The position numbers and the translations under genes were made by a program. 64,000 nucleotides of DNA from Vicinamibacterales bacterium (GTDB lineage: Bacteria; Acidobacteriota; Vicinamibacteria; Vicinamibacterales; 2-12-FULL-66-21), in contig DASXLB010000060.1 in the NCBI GenBank assembly GCA_036496585.1, positions 1 to 64,000 on the forward strand, in the 5' to 3' direction. The notes below the pieces were generated by a model that was given only the letters and a program-made list of their open reading frames with translations, had not been told where the DNA came from and did no database searches. Positions 25,520 through 35,365 of this stretch are shown piece after piece. Numbering within the stretch: the stretch's first letter is position 1; each line of letters begins with the position of its first letter.

Positions 25520-26926
25520 ATGATCGCCGGCATGGTGGCTGCCACGCTCGTGGCAGGCCTTCTCGCGCAGCAGGCGCAGCCGCTGCAGCAATCGTCGAAC
25601 CCGTTTTTCGGGAGCGTGCCCAAAGGTACGGTGACGGCCGAGGCCCTCAACCTGTCGGCGGCCGATGCGGTGCAGCGCGCGCTGCAGGCGAACCTCGGCC
25701 TGCTGCTGCAGGAAGAAACTGAGGCCGGCGCGCATGGGGCGCGCTGGCGGGCGCTGGCCGATCTGCTGCCCAACGTCGCCGCTTCGATGCGCGGGAGCCG
25801 GCAGGTGATCAACCTCGAGGCCTACGGGTTCCCCGCGGCCGACCCGATCGTCGGCCCTTTCAACGTCTTCGACGCGCGCATCGCGGTGTCGCAGCCGGTC
25901 ATCGACCTGTCGGCGCTCAACGAGAAGCGCGCTGCCGACGCACGGCAGCAGGCCGCCAAGTACGGCGTGCGCTCGGCGCGCGATCTGGTCGTGCTCGTCG
26001 CGGTCAACCTGTATCTCGAGACGGTCTCGGCGGCCAGCCGCGTCGAGTCGGTGCACGCCCAGCAGCAGACGTCGGAGACGCTGCTGACGCAGGCGCAGGA
26101 TCTGAAGAGCGCCGGTCTGGTCGCCGGCATCGACGTGCTGCGGGCGCAGGTGCAGACCCAGACGCAGCGGCAGCGCGCCATCGCGGCCGAGAACGAATAC
26201 GAGAAGCTGAAGCTGCAGCTGAAGCGCGCGGTCGGCATTCCGGTCGGCCAGACGATTACGCTGACCGATGCGATGCCCTACGCGCCGCTGCCGCCGCCGG
26301 CGCTCGAGGCGGCCGTGCAGAGCGCCCTGGATCAGCGTCCCGACTACCTCGCGGCGAAGAGCCAGCTCGAGGCGGCACAGGCAACGCGCCAGGCGGCGCG
26401 CATGGCGCTGCTCCCCTCGCTCCGGCTCGACGGCGACTGGGGGGCCATCGGTCAGACCGTGGCCGCCGCCGCCAATACCTACTCGATCGCGGCCACCGTG
26501 CGCGTGCCAATCTTCGACTCCGGGCGGATCACCGCCCGCCGGATCGAATCGGACTCGGCGCTGCGACAGCGTGAAGCGGAGCTCGCCGACATGCACGGCC
26601 GCATCGAGTACGAGGTGCGCAGCGCGCTGCTCGACTTGACCGCCGCCGACCAGCAGGTGCAGGCGGCCCGCACCAACACGGATCTGGCCGGGCAGCAGCT
26701 GCAGCAGGCGCGCGATCGCTTCGGGGCGGGCGTGGCGGACAACCTCGAACTGACGCAGGCCCAGGAAGCGGTGGCGGCCGCGTCGGACGCCTACATCTCC
26801 GCGCTCTACGCGCACAACGTCGCGAAAGCGTCGCTGGCGGAGGCGCTCGGCATCGGCGAAGCAGCGGTGACTCAATATCTCGGAGGACCTGTCCTCCGTA
26901 GCCCTCGTGAAGGAGGACGGCAGTAA
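25520..26926 (+). CDS. TolC-family outer membrane efflux protein
   Basis: The protein has 468 residues with a signal peptide (residues 1 to about 17). Two homologous halves of long coiled helices are present, with TolC/OEP landmarks such as NLSAADAVQRALQANLGLLL, QARDRFGAGVADNLELTQAQEAV and a C-terminal HNVAKASLAEALG. It forms the outer-membrane channel of a tripartite pump. Its stop codon overlaps the ATG of the membrane fusion protein gene by one base, so the two are translationally coupled, and the inner-membrane pump follows. The substrate is unknown; EmrAB-TolC-like systems export hydrophobic drugs. Confidence 0.9.
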   Translation: MIAGMVAATLVAGLLAQQAQPLQQSSNPFFGSVPKGTVTAEALNLSAADAVQRALQANLGLLLQEETEAGAHGARWRALADLLPNVAASMRGSRQVINLEAYGFPAADPIVGPFNVFDARIAVSQPVIDLSALNEKRAADARQQAAKYGVRSARDLVVLVAVNLYLETVSAASRVESVHAQQQTSETLLTQAQDLKSAGLVAGIDVLRAQVQTQTQRQRAIAAENEYEKLKLQLKRAVGIPVGQTITLTDAMPYAPLPPPALEAAVQSALDQRPDYLAAKSQLEAAQATRQAARMALLPSLRLDGDWGAIGQTVAAAANTYSIAATVRVPIFDSGRITARRIESDSALRQREAELADMHGRIEYEVRSALLDLTAADQQVQAARTNTDLAGQQLQQARDRFGAGVADNLELTQAQEAVAAASDAYISALYAHNVAKASLAEALGIGEAAVTQYLGGPVLRSPREGGRQ

Positions 26927-28125
26927 TGGCTCGGTGGCGGATTGGCGCACTCGTTCTGGTCGTGTTGCTCGCGGTGGCCACAATCTTCTGGTGGCGTTCG
27001 CGCGGGCGCGAATCGACCGACGACGCGCAGGTGGATGGACGGATCACGCAGATCGCGCCGCGGGTCGGCGGCACGGTGATCAAGGTCGCGGTCGACAACA
27101 ACCTGGCGGTCGAGGCCGGCGTCCTGCTGGTGCAGATCGATCCGAGCGACTACCAGGTCGCCGTCGATCGCGCCCGCGCCGAGCTCGCCGACGCGCAGGC
27201 CAACGCCATCGCGGCGACGACGAGCGTGCCGATCGCGCGCATCGAGACCGGCGCCGGGGTGACGACCGCGTCGGGCGGTGTGCAGTCGGCGCAAGCCTCG
27301 GTCTCCGAGACCGAGCACCAGGTGCAGGTCGCCGAGGCGAATCTCGCCGCCGCGCAGGCGCACCAGCGTGAGCGCGAGGCGTCGGCGGTGAAGGCAGCCC
27401 GCGACGTCGATCGCCTGAGGCCGCTCGCCCAGAAGGACGAGATCCCCCAGCAGCAGCTCGACGCCGCGGTCGCGCAGGCTGATTCGTCGCGGGCCGCGGC
27501 TGATGCCGCCAAGTCGGACGTCATCGCCGCGCAAGGGGGCATCACCGTGTCGCAGCAGCGGGTCGCGCAGGCCCGGGCCGGCGCGGCGCAGGCACAGGCC
27601 AACCTCGACACGGCGCGGACCGCGCCACAGCAACTGCAGGTGTCGCAGGCCAAGGCCGCCTCGGCAGAGGCCAGGGTGAAGCAGGCACAGGCGACGCTCG
27701 CGCAGGCGGAACTGAACCTGCAGTACACGACGATCAAAGCGCCCACCGCGGGCGTCGTCAGCCGCAAGGCCGTGGAAATCGGACAGGTCATCCAGCCTGG
27801 ACAGCCCTTGATGGCACTGGTGAATCTCACCGACACGTGGATCACCGCCAACTTCAAGGAGACGCAGCTCAGGGACATGCGGCCGGGGCAGAAGGCGGAG
27901 ATCGACGTCGACGGGCTCGGCGGACGCACCTTCAAGGCGCACGTCGACAGCATCGCCGCCGCGACCGGCGCCAAGTTCAGCCTGCTGCCGCCGGAGAACG
28001 CGACCGGCAACTTCGTGAAAGTCGTGCAGCGGATTCCGGTGAAGCTGTATCTCGAGCCTGGCGAAGATCCGAACCACCTGCTCCGTCCTGGCATGAGCGT
28101 CACGCCGACCGTGTTCGTCCGGTAG
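26926..28125 (+). CDS. HlyD/EmrA-family membrane fusion protein
   Basis: The protein has 399 residues. A single N-terminal membrane anchor (about 7-25) is followed by STDDAQVDGRI, the EmrA-type entry to the first lipoyl half. A long Ala/Gln-rich coiled-coil hairpin covers about 80-260, the second lipoyl half contains LQYTTIKAPTAGVVSRKAVEIGQV, and a beta-barrel region ends at LRPGMSVTPTVFVR. It bridges the inner-membrane DHA2 pump and the TolC-like channel. Gene order tolC-emrA-emrB and overlapping ends mark one operon. Confidence 0.92.
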   Translation: MARWRIGALVLVVLLAVATIFWWRSRGRESTDDAQVDGRITQIAPRVGGTVIKVAVDNNLAVEAGVLLVQIDPSDYQVAVDRARAELADAQANAIAATTSVPIARIETGAGVTTASGGVQSAQASVSETEHQVQVAEANLAAAQAHQREREASAVKAARDVDRLRPLAQKDEIPQQQLDAAVAQADSSRAAADAAKSDVIAAQGGITVSQQRVAQARAGAAQAQANLDTARTAPQQLQVSQAKAASAEARVKQAQATLAQAELNLQYTTIKAPTAGVVSRKAVEIGQVIQPGQPLMALVNLTDTWITANFKETQLRDMRPGQKAEIDVDGLGGRTFKAHVDSIAAATGAKFSLLPPENATGNFVKVVQRIPVKLYLEPGEDPNHLLRPGMSVTPTVFVR

Positions 28126-28129
28126 ACGC

Positions 28130-28156
28130 GAAGGACGTCGAAGGACCCGAGAAGGA
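28130..28156 (+). repeat. GAAGGA triplet carrying the ribosome site of the emrB-like gene
   Basis: GAAGGA occurs at 28130, 28140 and 28151, about 10-11 bases apart. The last copy is five bases from the GTG at 28162 and is the obvious Shine-Dalgarno sequence. Confidence 0.6.
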
Positions 28157-28161
28157 TCGTT

Positions 28162-29712
28162 GTGAGCGAACACAAGCACGTCAACCCATGGATCGTGGCG
28201 ATCGCGGTCATGTTCGCGACGTTCATGGAGGTGCTCGACACCACCGTCGTCAACGTGTCGCTGCCGCACATCGCCGGCAACCTGTCCGCGACGATCGACG
28301 AATCGACATGGGTGCTGACGTCGTATCTCGTCGCCAACGCCATCATCCTGCCGATGACCGGCTGGCTGGCCCGCAACTTCGGGCGCAAGCGCCTGCTGAT
28401 GATGTCGGTGTCCGGCTTCACGCTGGCGTCGCTGCTCTGCGGCCTCGCCCCGAACCTGCCGCTGCTTGTCGCCTTCCGGCTGATCCAGGGGGCCACCGGC
28501 GGCGCCATGCAACCGCTGTCGCAGGCGATCCTGCTCGAGGCCTTTCCGCCCGACCAGCGCGGCAAGGCGATGGGCTTCTGGGGCCTCGGCATCGTCGTCG
28601 CGCCGATTCTGGGGCCGGTGCTCGGCGGCTGGCTGACCGACACCTACAGCTGGCGGTGGGTGTTCTACATCAACCTGCCGGTCGGTATCGCGTCGCTCGT
28701 CATGACGCAGCTCTACATCTTCGATCCCTCGTACCTCCGGCAGGAGGCGTCGAAGATCGACTATTGGGGCATCGGCCTGCTGGCGCTGTGGATCGGGTCC
28801 CTACAGGTTGCGCTCGATCTCGGACAAGAACACGACTGGATGACGTCGCCGTTCATCTCGGGGCTGGTCTACGTCGCGATCGGCGGCGTCATCGCGTTCG
28901 TGATCCGCGAGTGGATGGCGAAGGAGCCGATCGTCGATCTCCACGTGTTCAAGAACCGCACCTACAGCGCCGGGGTCACGCTGATGACGACGCTCGGCTT
29001 CGTGCTCTACGGGAGTACGGTGCTGCTGCCGATCATGCTGCAGACGCTGCTCGGCTATCCGTCGATGCAGGCCGGCATCGCGATGGCGCCGCGCGGCATG
29101 GGATCGCTGATCGGCATGCCGATGGTCGGCCTGCTGATCGGCAAGATCGATGCGCGCAAGATGGTCGGGGTCGGGCTGCTGCTTGGCGCGGTGACGCTGT
29201 TCTGGCTGGGCGAGCTGAATATGAGCGCCGGCTACTGGGACATCTTCTGGCCGCAGTTCTTCCAGGGACTCGGACTGTCGGCGGTGTTCGTGCCGCTCAC
29301 GACGATCAGCATGGACCTGATTCCGCGCGAGCGGATGGGTAACGCGACCTCGCTCTTCAACCTGATGCGCAACCTCGGCGGCAGCATCGGCATCGCCGTC
29401 ACCGGCACGATGCTGTTGCGGCAGCAGCAGGCGTATATCAACGTGTTCGGCGCCAACGTCGACGCGTATTCGCCGCAGACGCAGCGTGCGTTCGAGGCGG
29501 CCCGCGCCGGTTTCATCGCGGCTGGCGCCGACATCACGACCGCAACCCAGCGCGCCTACGCGGCGCTGTTCGGCATGGTGCAGCAGCAGGCCTACATGGT
29601 GTCGTTCGTGCTGCTCTTCCGGATCCTCGGCGTGATGTTCCTGGCGCTGCTGCCGCTCATCCTGCTCATGCAACGTCCGCGCGGCGGCGGCGGCTCGATC
29701 GGCGCACATTGA
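28162..29712 (+). CDS. DHA2-family (EmrB/QacA) multidrug MFS transporter
   Basis: The protein has 516 residues and fourteen predicted transmembrane helices. Motif D1-like MEVLDTTVVNVSLPHIAG in helix 1, motif A LARNFGRKRLLM after helix 2, motif B RLIQGATGG in helix 4 and motif C LGPVLGGWL in helix 5 identify a drug:H+ antiporter of the 14-helix group. It starts with GTG at 28162. It is the third gene of the TolC-EmrA-EmrB-like operon. It should export hydrophobic compounds across both membranes; the natural substrate is unknown. Confidence 0.92.
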   Translation: MSEHKHVNPWIVAIAVMFATFMEVLDTTVVNVSLPHIAGNLSATIDESTWVLTSYLVANAIILPMTGWLARNFGRKRLLMMSVSGFTLASLLCGLAPNLPLLVAFRLIQGATGGAMQPLSQAILLEAFPPDQRGKAMGFWGLGIVVAPILGPVLGGWLTDTYSWRWVFYINLPVGIASLVMTQLYIFDPSYLRQEASKIDYWGIGLLALWIGSLQVALDLGQEHDWMTSPFISGLVYVAIGGVIAFVIREWMAKEPIVDLHVFKNRTYSAGVTLMTTLGFVLYGSTVLLPIMLQTLLGYPSMQAGIAMAPRGMGSLIGMPMVGLLIGKIDARKMVGVGLLLGAVTLFWLGELNMSAGYWDIFWPQFFQGLGLSAVFVPLTTISMDLIPRERMGNATSLFNLMRNLGGSIGIAVTGTMLLRQQQAYINVFGANVDAYSPQTQRAFEAARAGFIAAGADITTATQRAYAALFGMVQQQAYMVSFVLLFRILGVMFLALLPLILLMQRPRGGGGSIGAH

Positions 29713-29715
29713 TAT

Positions 29716-29734
29716 CCGAGGGCGCCGCCCTCGG
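29716..29734. terminator. Hairpin between convergent emrB-like and mug genes
   Basis: CCGAGGGC-GCC-GCCCTCGG is a perfect 8-bp stem just after the DHA2 stop and before the convergent mug stop. No T-run follows. Confidence 0.5.
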
Positions 29735-29740
29735 ACTCCC

Positions 29741-30334
29741 CTACACGGCCACGCGTTTTCTTCGTGGCGGCTTTCCCGGCAGGCGCGCCAACGCGCGCGC
29801 CAGCGCCGTGAACGACGCCAGCATCTCGTCGTAGCTGAAGTGCGCGTTGCGTCCGCTCGGGTTCGGCAGCACGAAGATCCGCGCGCCGTGCGCGGTCGCG
29901 CGCTGGAATCCCGGTTCGACCGCCGGCGCCCTGGCGTGCCCGAGCACCCTCCACAGCGCCCGGTACATCGTCACGCCGACGAACGCGACGATGCGCGGGC
30001 GATAGCGTGCGATCTTGGCTTCGAGGATGCGCCAGCCCTCCACGTACTCCTGAGGCGTGAGCACGTCGATGCCAGGACTCGGCCGCGCGATCAGATTGGT
30101 CATGCCGATGCCCCATTGCGGCAGACGCACGTCGTCTTCGTGCGTCACCGGCTCGGGCACGATCCCTGCCTCGTAGAGCAGACCCCAGAAGCGGTTGGTC
30201 GGTCCCGCGAAATGGTGACCGCTCAACGCCGACAGGACGCCGGGATTGATGCCGACCAGGATGACCCGCACGCCGGGTTCGATGGCGTCGGTCAGACGGA
30301 GGTGCTCGTAGTCGGGCGTTTTACGCTTCGCCAT
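29741..30334 (-). CDS. mug: G/U mismatch-specific DNA glycosylase (Mug/TDG family)
   Basis: The protein has 197 residues. The active-site motif GINPG (residues 28-32) and the second motif NPSGRNAHF match family 2 uracil-DNA glycosylases (Mug/TDG), which remove uracil or thymine from G:U and G:T mismatches in base excision repair. The sequence HFAGPTNRFWGLLYEAG is also typical. A basic tail (PRRKRVAV) could aid DNA binding. It is transcribed towards the efflux operon and is divergent from the EVE-domain gene. Confidence 0.93.
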   Translation of the reverse strand: MAKRKTPDYEHLRLTDAIEPGVRVILVGINPGVLSALSGHHFAGPTNRFWGLLYEAGIVPEPVTHEDDVRLPQWGIGMTNLIARPSPGIDVLTPQEYVEGWRILEAKIARYRPRIVAFVGVTMYRALWRVLGHARAPAVEPGFQRATAHGARIFVLPNPSGRNAHFSYDEMLASFTALARALARLPGKPPRRKRVAV

Positions 30335-30413
30335 CGGCAGTCAGCGCAGGTGCTCGAGGCGCACGAGAGTCCTGGGCGCGTCCCAGTCCGTCACTCGGGT
30401 ATCCTGTCCGATC

Positions 30414-30818
30414 ATGAACTACCTGTTCAAGGAAGAGCCCGCCAATTACAGCTTCGACGATCTCATGCGCGACGGCGGCACCTCGTGGACCGGCGTGAAA
30501 AATCCGGTGGCGCAGCGGCACCTGCGCGGCGTGAAGAAGGGCGACCGGGTCTTCTTCTATCACACGGGTAACGAGAAGGCGGTGATCGGGATCTGCCGCG
30601 CGGCCGGCGACGCCTACGCCGATCCGAAAGACAAGACCGGCAAGCTCTACGCGGTAGACATGGAGCCGGTGAAGAAGCTGGCGTCGCCGGTGACCCTGGC
30701 GGCGATCAAGGCCGACCGGCGCTTCGCGTCGTTCGAGCTCACCCGCCTGCCACGCCTGTCGGTGATGCCGGTACCGCCCGAGACCTGGGATGCGATCGTC
30801 AAGATGAGTCAAGGATAG
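30414..30818 (+). CDS. EVE-domain protein
   Basis: The protein has 134 residues, matching the EVE (PUA-like) domain over its full length: MNYLFKEEPANYSFDDL, the TSWTGVKNPVAQRHLRGVKKGDRVFFYHTG core and VIGICRAAGDAYAD. EVE domains bind modified bases in DNA or RNA, and stand-alone copies are widespread. A TATCCT box lies eight bases before the ATG, so the transcript may be nearly leaderless. It converges on glgB. Its position next to mug may be chance. Confidence 0.9.
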   Translation: MNYLFKEEPANYSFDDLMRDGGTSWTGVKNPVAQRHLRGVKKGDRVFFYHTGNEKAVIGICRAAGDAYADPKDKTGKLYAVDMEPVKKLASPVTLAAIKADRRFASFELTRLPRLSVMPVPPETWDAIVKMSQG

Positions 30819-30846
30819 CGGCGGACGAACACGGCGCGACCCGCGG

Positions 30847-33048
30847 TCATCCCTGACGGCCGGCGGCGGGCCGTGGCTTCAGCAGCAGGAATCCCAGAGG
30901 CGGCAGCGTCAGACGCAGCGACTGAGCGAAGCCGTGCGACGGAGTCGCGTCGGGGACAACCGTGCCGCCGTTGCCGGTGTTGCTGCCGCCGAAGGTGGCC
31001 GCATCGCTGTTGAGCAGCTCGTCGTAGCTCGCCGCGGCGGGCACGCCGACGGTGTAGCCCTGCCGCGACACCGGCGTGAAATTGAAGACGGCGACGAGGA
31101 AGTCGTCGGGGTTCGTCCCACGCCGGACGAGCGACACGACCGAGTTGTCGGTGTCGTTGCAGTCGAGCCACTGGAAGCCTGACGATTCGAAGTCGCACTG
31201 GTGCAGCGCCGGCTCCGCCGCGTAGATGCGGTTCAGATCGCGAACGAACGCGCGCAGCCCGGCATGCAGCGGCTGCTCGAGCAGATGCCAGTCGAGGCTG
31301 CGGTCGTGGCTCCATTCGCGGGTCTGGCCGAACTCGCACCCCATGAACATCAGCTTCTTGCCGGGGTGCGCGTACATGTAGCCGTAAAGGGTGCGCAGGC
31401 TGGCGGCCTTCTGCCAGTCGTCGCCCGGCGCCTTGGCCCACATCGAGCCCTTCATGTGCACGACCTCGTCGTGCGAGAACGGCAGGATGAAATTCTCGGA
31501 GAACGCGTAGAGCAGCGAGAAGGTGAGCAGCTGCTGGTGATAGCGCCGGTGCACCGGATCCTTCTTGAGGTACTCGAGCGTGTCGTTCATCCAGCCCATG
31601 TTCCACTTGTAGGTGAAACCGAGGCCCCCCAGGTAGGTCGGCCGGGATACCGACGGAAAGGCCGTCGACTCCTCCGCCACGGTGATCGATCCGGGGTGCT
31701 CGCCGTGCGTCAGAGCGTTCAGCTCGCGCAGGAACTCGATCGCGTCGAGATTTTCGCGGCCGCCGAACCGGTTGGGCACCCACTGGCCTTCCGGACGCGA
31801 GTAATCCAGGTAGAGCATCGACGCGACGGCGTCGACGCGAAGGCCGTCGACGTGATATTCCTCGAGCCAGAAGAGCGCGTTGGCCAACAGGAAGTTGCGC
31901 ACTTCGTTGCGGCCGTAGTTGAAGATCAACGTTCCCCACTCGCGGTGCTCGCCCTGCCGCGGATCGGCGTGCTCGTAGAGCGCAGTGCCGTCGAAGCGGG
32001 CCAGCCCGTGCGCGTCCTTCGGGAAGTGTCCAGGCACCCAGTCGAGGATCACGCCGATGCCGGCCTGGTGGCAGCGCTCGACGAAGCCCTTGAAGTCCTC
32101 CGCGCTGCCGAAGCGGCTGGTCGGCGCGAAGAAGCCGGTCACCTGGTAGCCCCACGACGGCGCGTAGGGGTGCTCCATCACCGGCAGCAGCTCGATGTGT
32201 GTGTAGCCCATCTCCTGCACGTAGGGGATCAGCCGTTCCGCGAGCTCCCGGTAGGTCAGCGGCCGGCCGTGCTCCTCGGGGACGCAGGCCCACGAGCCGA
32301 GGTGCACCTCGTAGATCGTCATCGGGCGGTTGAACCAGGCGTTGCGTCCCGCACGATCCACGAACCACTGCGCGTCGTTCCAGTCATGCCCGCGGCGCGC
32401 GACGATCGACGCCGTCATCGGCGGCTGCTCGAACCGGAAGCCAAACGGATCGGTCTTGAGCAGAATCTCGCCGTGGCGCCTCGACCGGATCTCAAACTTG
32501 TAGCGCTGCCCTTCGCCGATCGCGGGGATGAAGATCTCCCAGACGCCGCTCGCGCCGAGCCGCCGCATCGGATGCAGGCGGCCGTCCCACGCGTTGAAGT
32601 CGCCGACGATGCTGACCCGCTCGGCGTTGGGCGCCCACACGGCGAAGTGGACGCCGGCGGCGCCTTCCAGGGTCATCGGGTGCGCGCCGAGCCTCTCGTA
32701 GATGCGGGTGTGTTTTCCCTGTGCGAACAGGTAGAGATCGTATTCGGTGATGACGCGCCCGAAGCGGTAGGGATCGTCGATCTCGGCGGCGTGCCCGCCG
32801 GCGTCGCGCAGCCGCAGCCGGTAGTCGAACGCGGCGCCGGCGCCGCGAAACACCGCTTCGAACACGCCGCTTTCGTCGACGCGGGTCATCGGCGTCGTTC
32901 CCTGCGCGTGGACCACGTCGATCGCCTGGCGTGACGGGTGAAAGGCGCGGATCGTCAGCCCGCCGTCGGTGAGGTGCGGGCCGAGAATCGAAAACGGATC
33001 GGCGTGACGCGCCGCGGCCAGGGCGCCGTATGCCTCGCTGACATGCAC
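30847..33048 (-). CDS. glgB: 1,4-alpha-glucan branching enzyme (GH13)
   Basis: From the GTG at 33048 the protein has 733 residues, close to E. coli GlgB; the open frame upstream is unrelated and overlaps another gene. The order is an N1 domain (HADPFSILG), a CBM48 domain ([23 protein letters not shown]), the GH13 barrel and a C-terminal beta domain. The nucleophile Asp is in [11 protein letters not shown], the acid/base Glu in VAEEST and the transition-state Asp in FSHDEVVH. It makes alpha-1,6 branches in glycogen. No other glycogen synthesis gene is adjacent. A GH15 enzyme at 54847 could act on related glucans. Confidence 0.93.
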   Translation of the reverse strand: MHVSEAYGALAAARHADPFSILGPHLTDGGLTIRAFHPSRQAIDVVHAQGTTPMTRVDESGVFEAVFRGAGAAFDYRLRLRDAGGHAAEIDDPYRFGRVITEYDLYLFAQGKHTRIYERLGAHPMTLEGAAGVHFAVWAPNAERVSIVGDFNAWDGRLHPMRRLGASGVWEIFIPAIGEGQRYKFEIRSRRHGEILLKTDPFGFRFEQPPMTASIVARRGHDWNDAQWFVDRAGRNAWFNRPMTIYEVHLGSWACVPEEHGRPLTYRELAERLIPYVQEMGYTHIELLPVMEHPYAPSWGYQVTGFFAPTSRFGSAEDFKGFVERCHQAGIGVILDWVPGHFPKDAHGLARFDGTALYEHADPRQGEHREWGTLIFNYGRNEVRNFLLANALFWLEEYHVDGLRVDAVASMLYLDYSRPEGQWVPNRFGGRENLDAIEFLRELNALTHGEHPGSITVAEESTAFPSVSRPTYLGGLGFTYKWNMGWMNDTLEYLKKDPVHRRYHQQLLTFSLLYAFSENFILPFSHDEVVHMKGSMWAKAPGDDWQKAASLRTLYGYMYAHPGKKLMFMGCEFGQTREWSHDRSLDWHLLEQPLHAGLRAFVRDLNRIYAAEPALHQCDFESSGFQWLDCNDTDNSVVSLVRRGTNPDDFLVAVFNFTPVSRQGYTVGVPAAASYDELLNSDAATFGGSNTGNGGTVVPDATPSHGFAQSLRLTLPPLGFLLLKPRPAAGRQG

Positions 33049-33073
33049 GGTCAGATTATGTCCTCGAACCGTC

Positions 33074-33337
33074 TCAGGCGTTCGCCAGGACGGCGTCGAC
33101 GTAGGCGGTGACCAAGCCCGGCAGGTCGTCGAGCGGACCGTACAGGGTGAGGACCTTGCGAAACCTGGGCCCGCGAATGGCGAGATCCCATCCATCGCCG
33201 GTTTGCGAGCGGAACAGGCTCAGTTGCCACCGCTCGAAGCCTGGACGCCAGCGGCGGATGGCCGATTCCACCGCTGCATGCAGCCGCGCGCGCGCAGTGG
33301 CGTCGATGAGCTGCGGACAAAGAATGCGCACAGGCAT
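33074..33337 (-). CDS. Small hypothetical protein
   Basis: This frame encodes 87 residues from the ATG at 33337 (an in-frame GTG lies four codons upstream). It is rich in Arg, Leu and Trp, shows no signal or membrane segment, and contains [21 protein letters not shown], which looks like an alternating beta hairpin. It ends 25 bases before the glgB GTG start on the same strand. I do not recognise a family. Codon usage and tight spacing make it a credible gene. Confidence 0.5.
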   Translation of the reverse strand: MPVRILCPQLIDATARARLHAAVESAIRRWRPGFERWQLSLFRSQTGDGWDLAIRGPRFRKVLTLYGPLDDLPGLVTAYVDAVLANA

Positions 33338-33439
33338 CGTCGCGCCCACCTTACCGTCGCTGTGGAGGCCAGGGCAAGGTGAGCCGTTTCCTGCGCTCCG
33401 GCCCGATCCACTGTGCGCGTAACACGGCGGACAGACGGG

Positions 33440-35137
33440 TTACTGGCCCGGCTCGATCGAGTCGAGGGGACCGGCGGCCGTGGCGATTCGGGCGGGAGCG
33501 CCCACCGGCGTCGCGGGCGAGACCGGCAGCAACGGATACGCCGGCGGCGTGAACTGCTCCTCCACCGACGACAGGATGTCGACCGACGCCGCGACCGCGG
33601 CCGGTCCGGCGACGATGGCGGCGAGCAGCAGGATCAGGGCGACTGCGCTGCCGACGAACCGCCGCGTCCAGCGGCGCCGCATCCGATCGGCGTGCGTGTG
33701 ACGATATGGATTCGTGCCGGCGGGAATGCGAACCTTGAGGCCCGCGCGGCGTCCGACCGGTTGCGGCGCGACGGGCGTTCTCGGCGTCGAGTGCTCGCTC
33801 CAACCGGACTCGATCGCTGGCTGGCCATCGAGCTCGGCCAGCCACGACTCGAGCTGCGCCGGCAGCGCCTGTCGTGCGGCTCCGGAATCGACCGCGGCAT
33901 CCGTCGCTGGCGCGGTAGCTGTCGCCGCCGGCTGCGCCGCGATCGACGCGAGCGCTTCGAGCGGCGGCGGAACATCGGCTGGCATCGACGTCGCCCGCGG
34001 CGCCGCGACGGCCGCTGCCGCCTGGGGCTGGGCCGGCGCAGAGGGTGCCAACGACAGGACGGCGGCATGAGGCGGCGGCGGATCCGGCGCAAACGGCGCC
34101 AGCGCTGCGATGACGGCCGGAGGCGGCGGCGTCTGGATCGGTGCGGCCGCCAAAGGCGGCGCCGGTAGCGGCGCTACAGCGATCGGTGCAGCCGCCGTCA
34201 ATAGCGCGGCGGCCGCACGGGCGCCGTCGGCAGACAACGGGTTCGCCTGCGCCACGATCTCGGCGTCGATGGACGCGTCGCGCCGCGAATAGCCGCAATG
34301 CAGCGCACGATCGCAGAGCCGGTTGATCACACGCGGCACGCCGCCCGAGCGGGCGTAGATCGCCTCGACCGCGTCGCCGGTGAACCGCACGCGGTCGGAG
34401 CTGCCGCCGGCCACGTGCAGCCGGTGCGAGATGTAGCCGGCGACGCCCGCCACATCCAGCGCCTGCAGCTGGCAGTGCACGGAGACGCGCTGATCGAGCT
34501 GGCGCATCTCGGCCCGGGCCAGCTGCCCGCGCAGCTCGAGCTGCCCGACCAGCACCACCTGGAGCAGCCCTTCCGCGTCGGAGAGGATGCGCACTTCCTC
34601 GAGGAGCTGCGGCGACAGGTTCTGCGCCTCGTCGATGATCACGACCGCGAAGGCCTGTAGCGGCGCCAGCGTGGCCAGGAACTCCTGCAGCACATAGTGC
34701 AGCTCGGTGCGTGTGGCGCCACGCAGCCGGCCGCTGGCGATGTCCTCGGTCGACGCGACGCCGAAATCGGCGAGCAGCACCTTGAGCAGCTCTTCGCGCG
34801 ACGCAAACGGGTCGCGGACGAACGCGCTGAACGTCTTTCGATCGAGGCTCTCGAGCACCGCCCGGCACAGCGTCGTCTTGCCGGTGCCGACGTCGCCGGT
34901 CAGCGCGTTCAGGCTCTCGCGGCGGCGGATCGCATTCAGCAGATCGTCGAACGCCGGCGCGTGCGCTCGGCTCTGATAGAAGAAGCGCGAGTCCGAGGTC
35001 AGACTGAAGGGCTTTTCCTTGAGGCCGTAGAACGGCTCGTAAGTGAGACCAGAGGGGCGGATATCAGACGGGACCGAAACGAGAAAAGCCGATGACGCTG
35101 ATTCCGAACGGCCAGTACGATCGAAGGGCGCTGACAT
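33440..35137 (-). CDS. ExeA/GspA-like AAA+ ATPase with C-terminal membrane anchor
   Basis: From the ATG at 35137 the protein has 565 residues. The N-terminus YEPFYGLKEKPFSLTSDSRFFY is the signature of ExeA-type ATPases of general secretion systems. Walker A is GDVGTGKT (81-88) and Walker B VVIIDEAQ (165-172); RSGGVPRVINRLCDRAL is the sensor-2 region. After about residue 285 follows a long Ala/Pro-rich linker, then a basic stretch and one hydrophobic helix near 510-535 with a short periplasmic tail. In ExeA the C-terminal part binds peptidoglycan; here no such domain is visible. No secretin or pilus genes are nearby, so the partner is unknown. Confidence 0.82.
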   Translation of the reverse strand: MSAPFDRTGRSESASSAFLVSVPSDIRPSGLTYEPFYGLKEKPFSLTSDSRFFYQSRAHAPAFDDLLNAIRRRESLNALTGDVGTGKTTLCRAVLESLDRKTFSAFVRDPFASREELLKVLLADFGVASTEDIASGRLRGATRTELHYVLQEFLATLAPLQAFAVVIIDEAQNLSPQLLEEVRILSDAEGLLQVVLVGQLELRGQLARAEMRQLDQRVSVHCQLQALDVAGVAGYISHRLHVAGGSSDRVRFTGDAVEAIYARSGGVPRVINRLCDRALHCGYSRRDASIDAEIVAQANPLSADGARAAAALLTAAAPIAVAPLPAPPLAAAPIQTPPPPAVIAALAPFAPDPPPPHAAVLSLAPSAPAQPQAAAAVAAPRATSMPADVPPPLEALASIAAQPAATATAPATDAAVDSGAARQALPAQLESWLAELDGQPAIESGWSEHSTPRTPVAPQPVGRRAGLKVRIPAGTNPYRHTHADRMRRRWTRRFVGSAVALILLLAAIVAGPAAVAASVDILSSVEEQFTPPAYPLLPVSPATPVGAPARIATAAGPLDSIEPGQ

Positions 35138-35365
35138 GGAGTGACCTGCCTCATGGCACGAGGCGTGCCATGGGCGAGCTGCATCGTTTGGCCGGCCGCT
35201 GCACGCCCCTGCGAAGATCGTCACGACAGGCCCAATAGCGTGCTCCAGGGACGCGTACAGAAACAGCACACCGATTGCGTTTTTGGTATCGGAACGCGAT
35301 TTTCGAGCCCGCAGCGGCGGCGCCAGCCGTCGCGTCGTCACCACGACCAGCCGACGCCGAAGTGC

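Noticed and set aside
33049-33195. N-terminal extension of GlgB upstream of 33048
   Set aside because: The extra residues do not resemble GlgB and overlap the small gene at 33074; the GTG at 33048 aligns with the known GlgB N-terminus.
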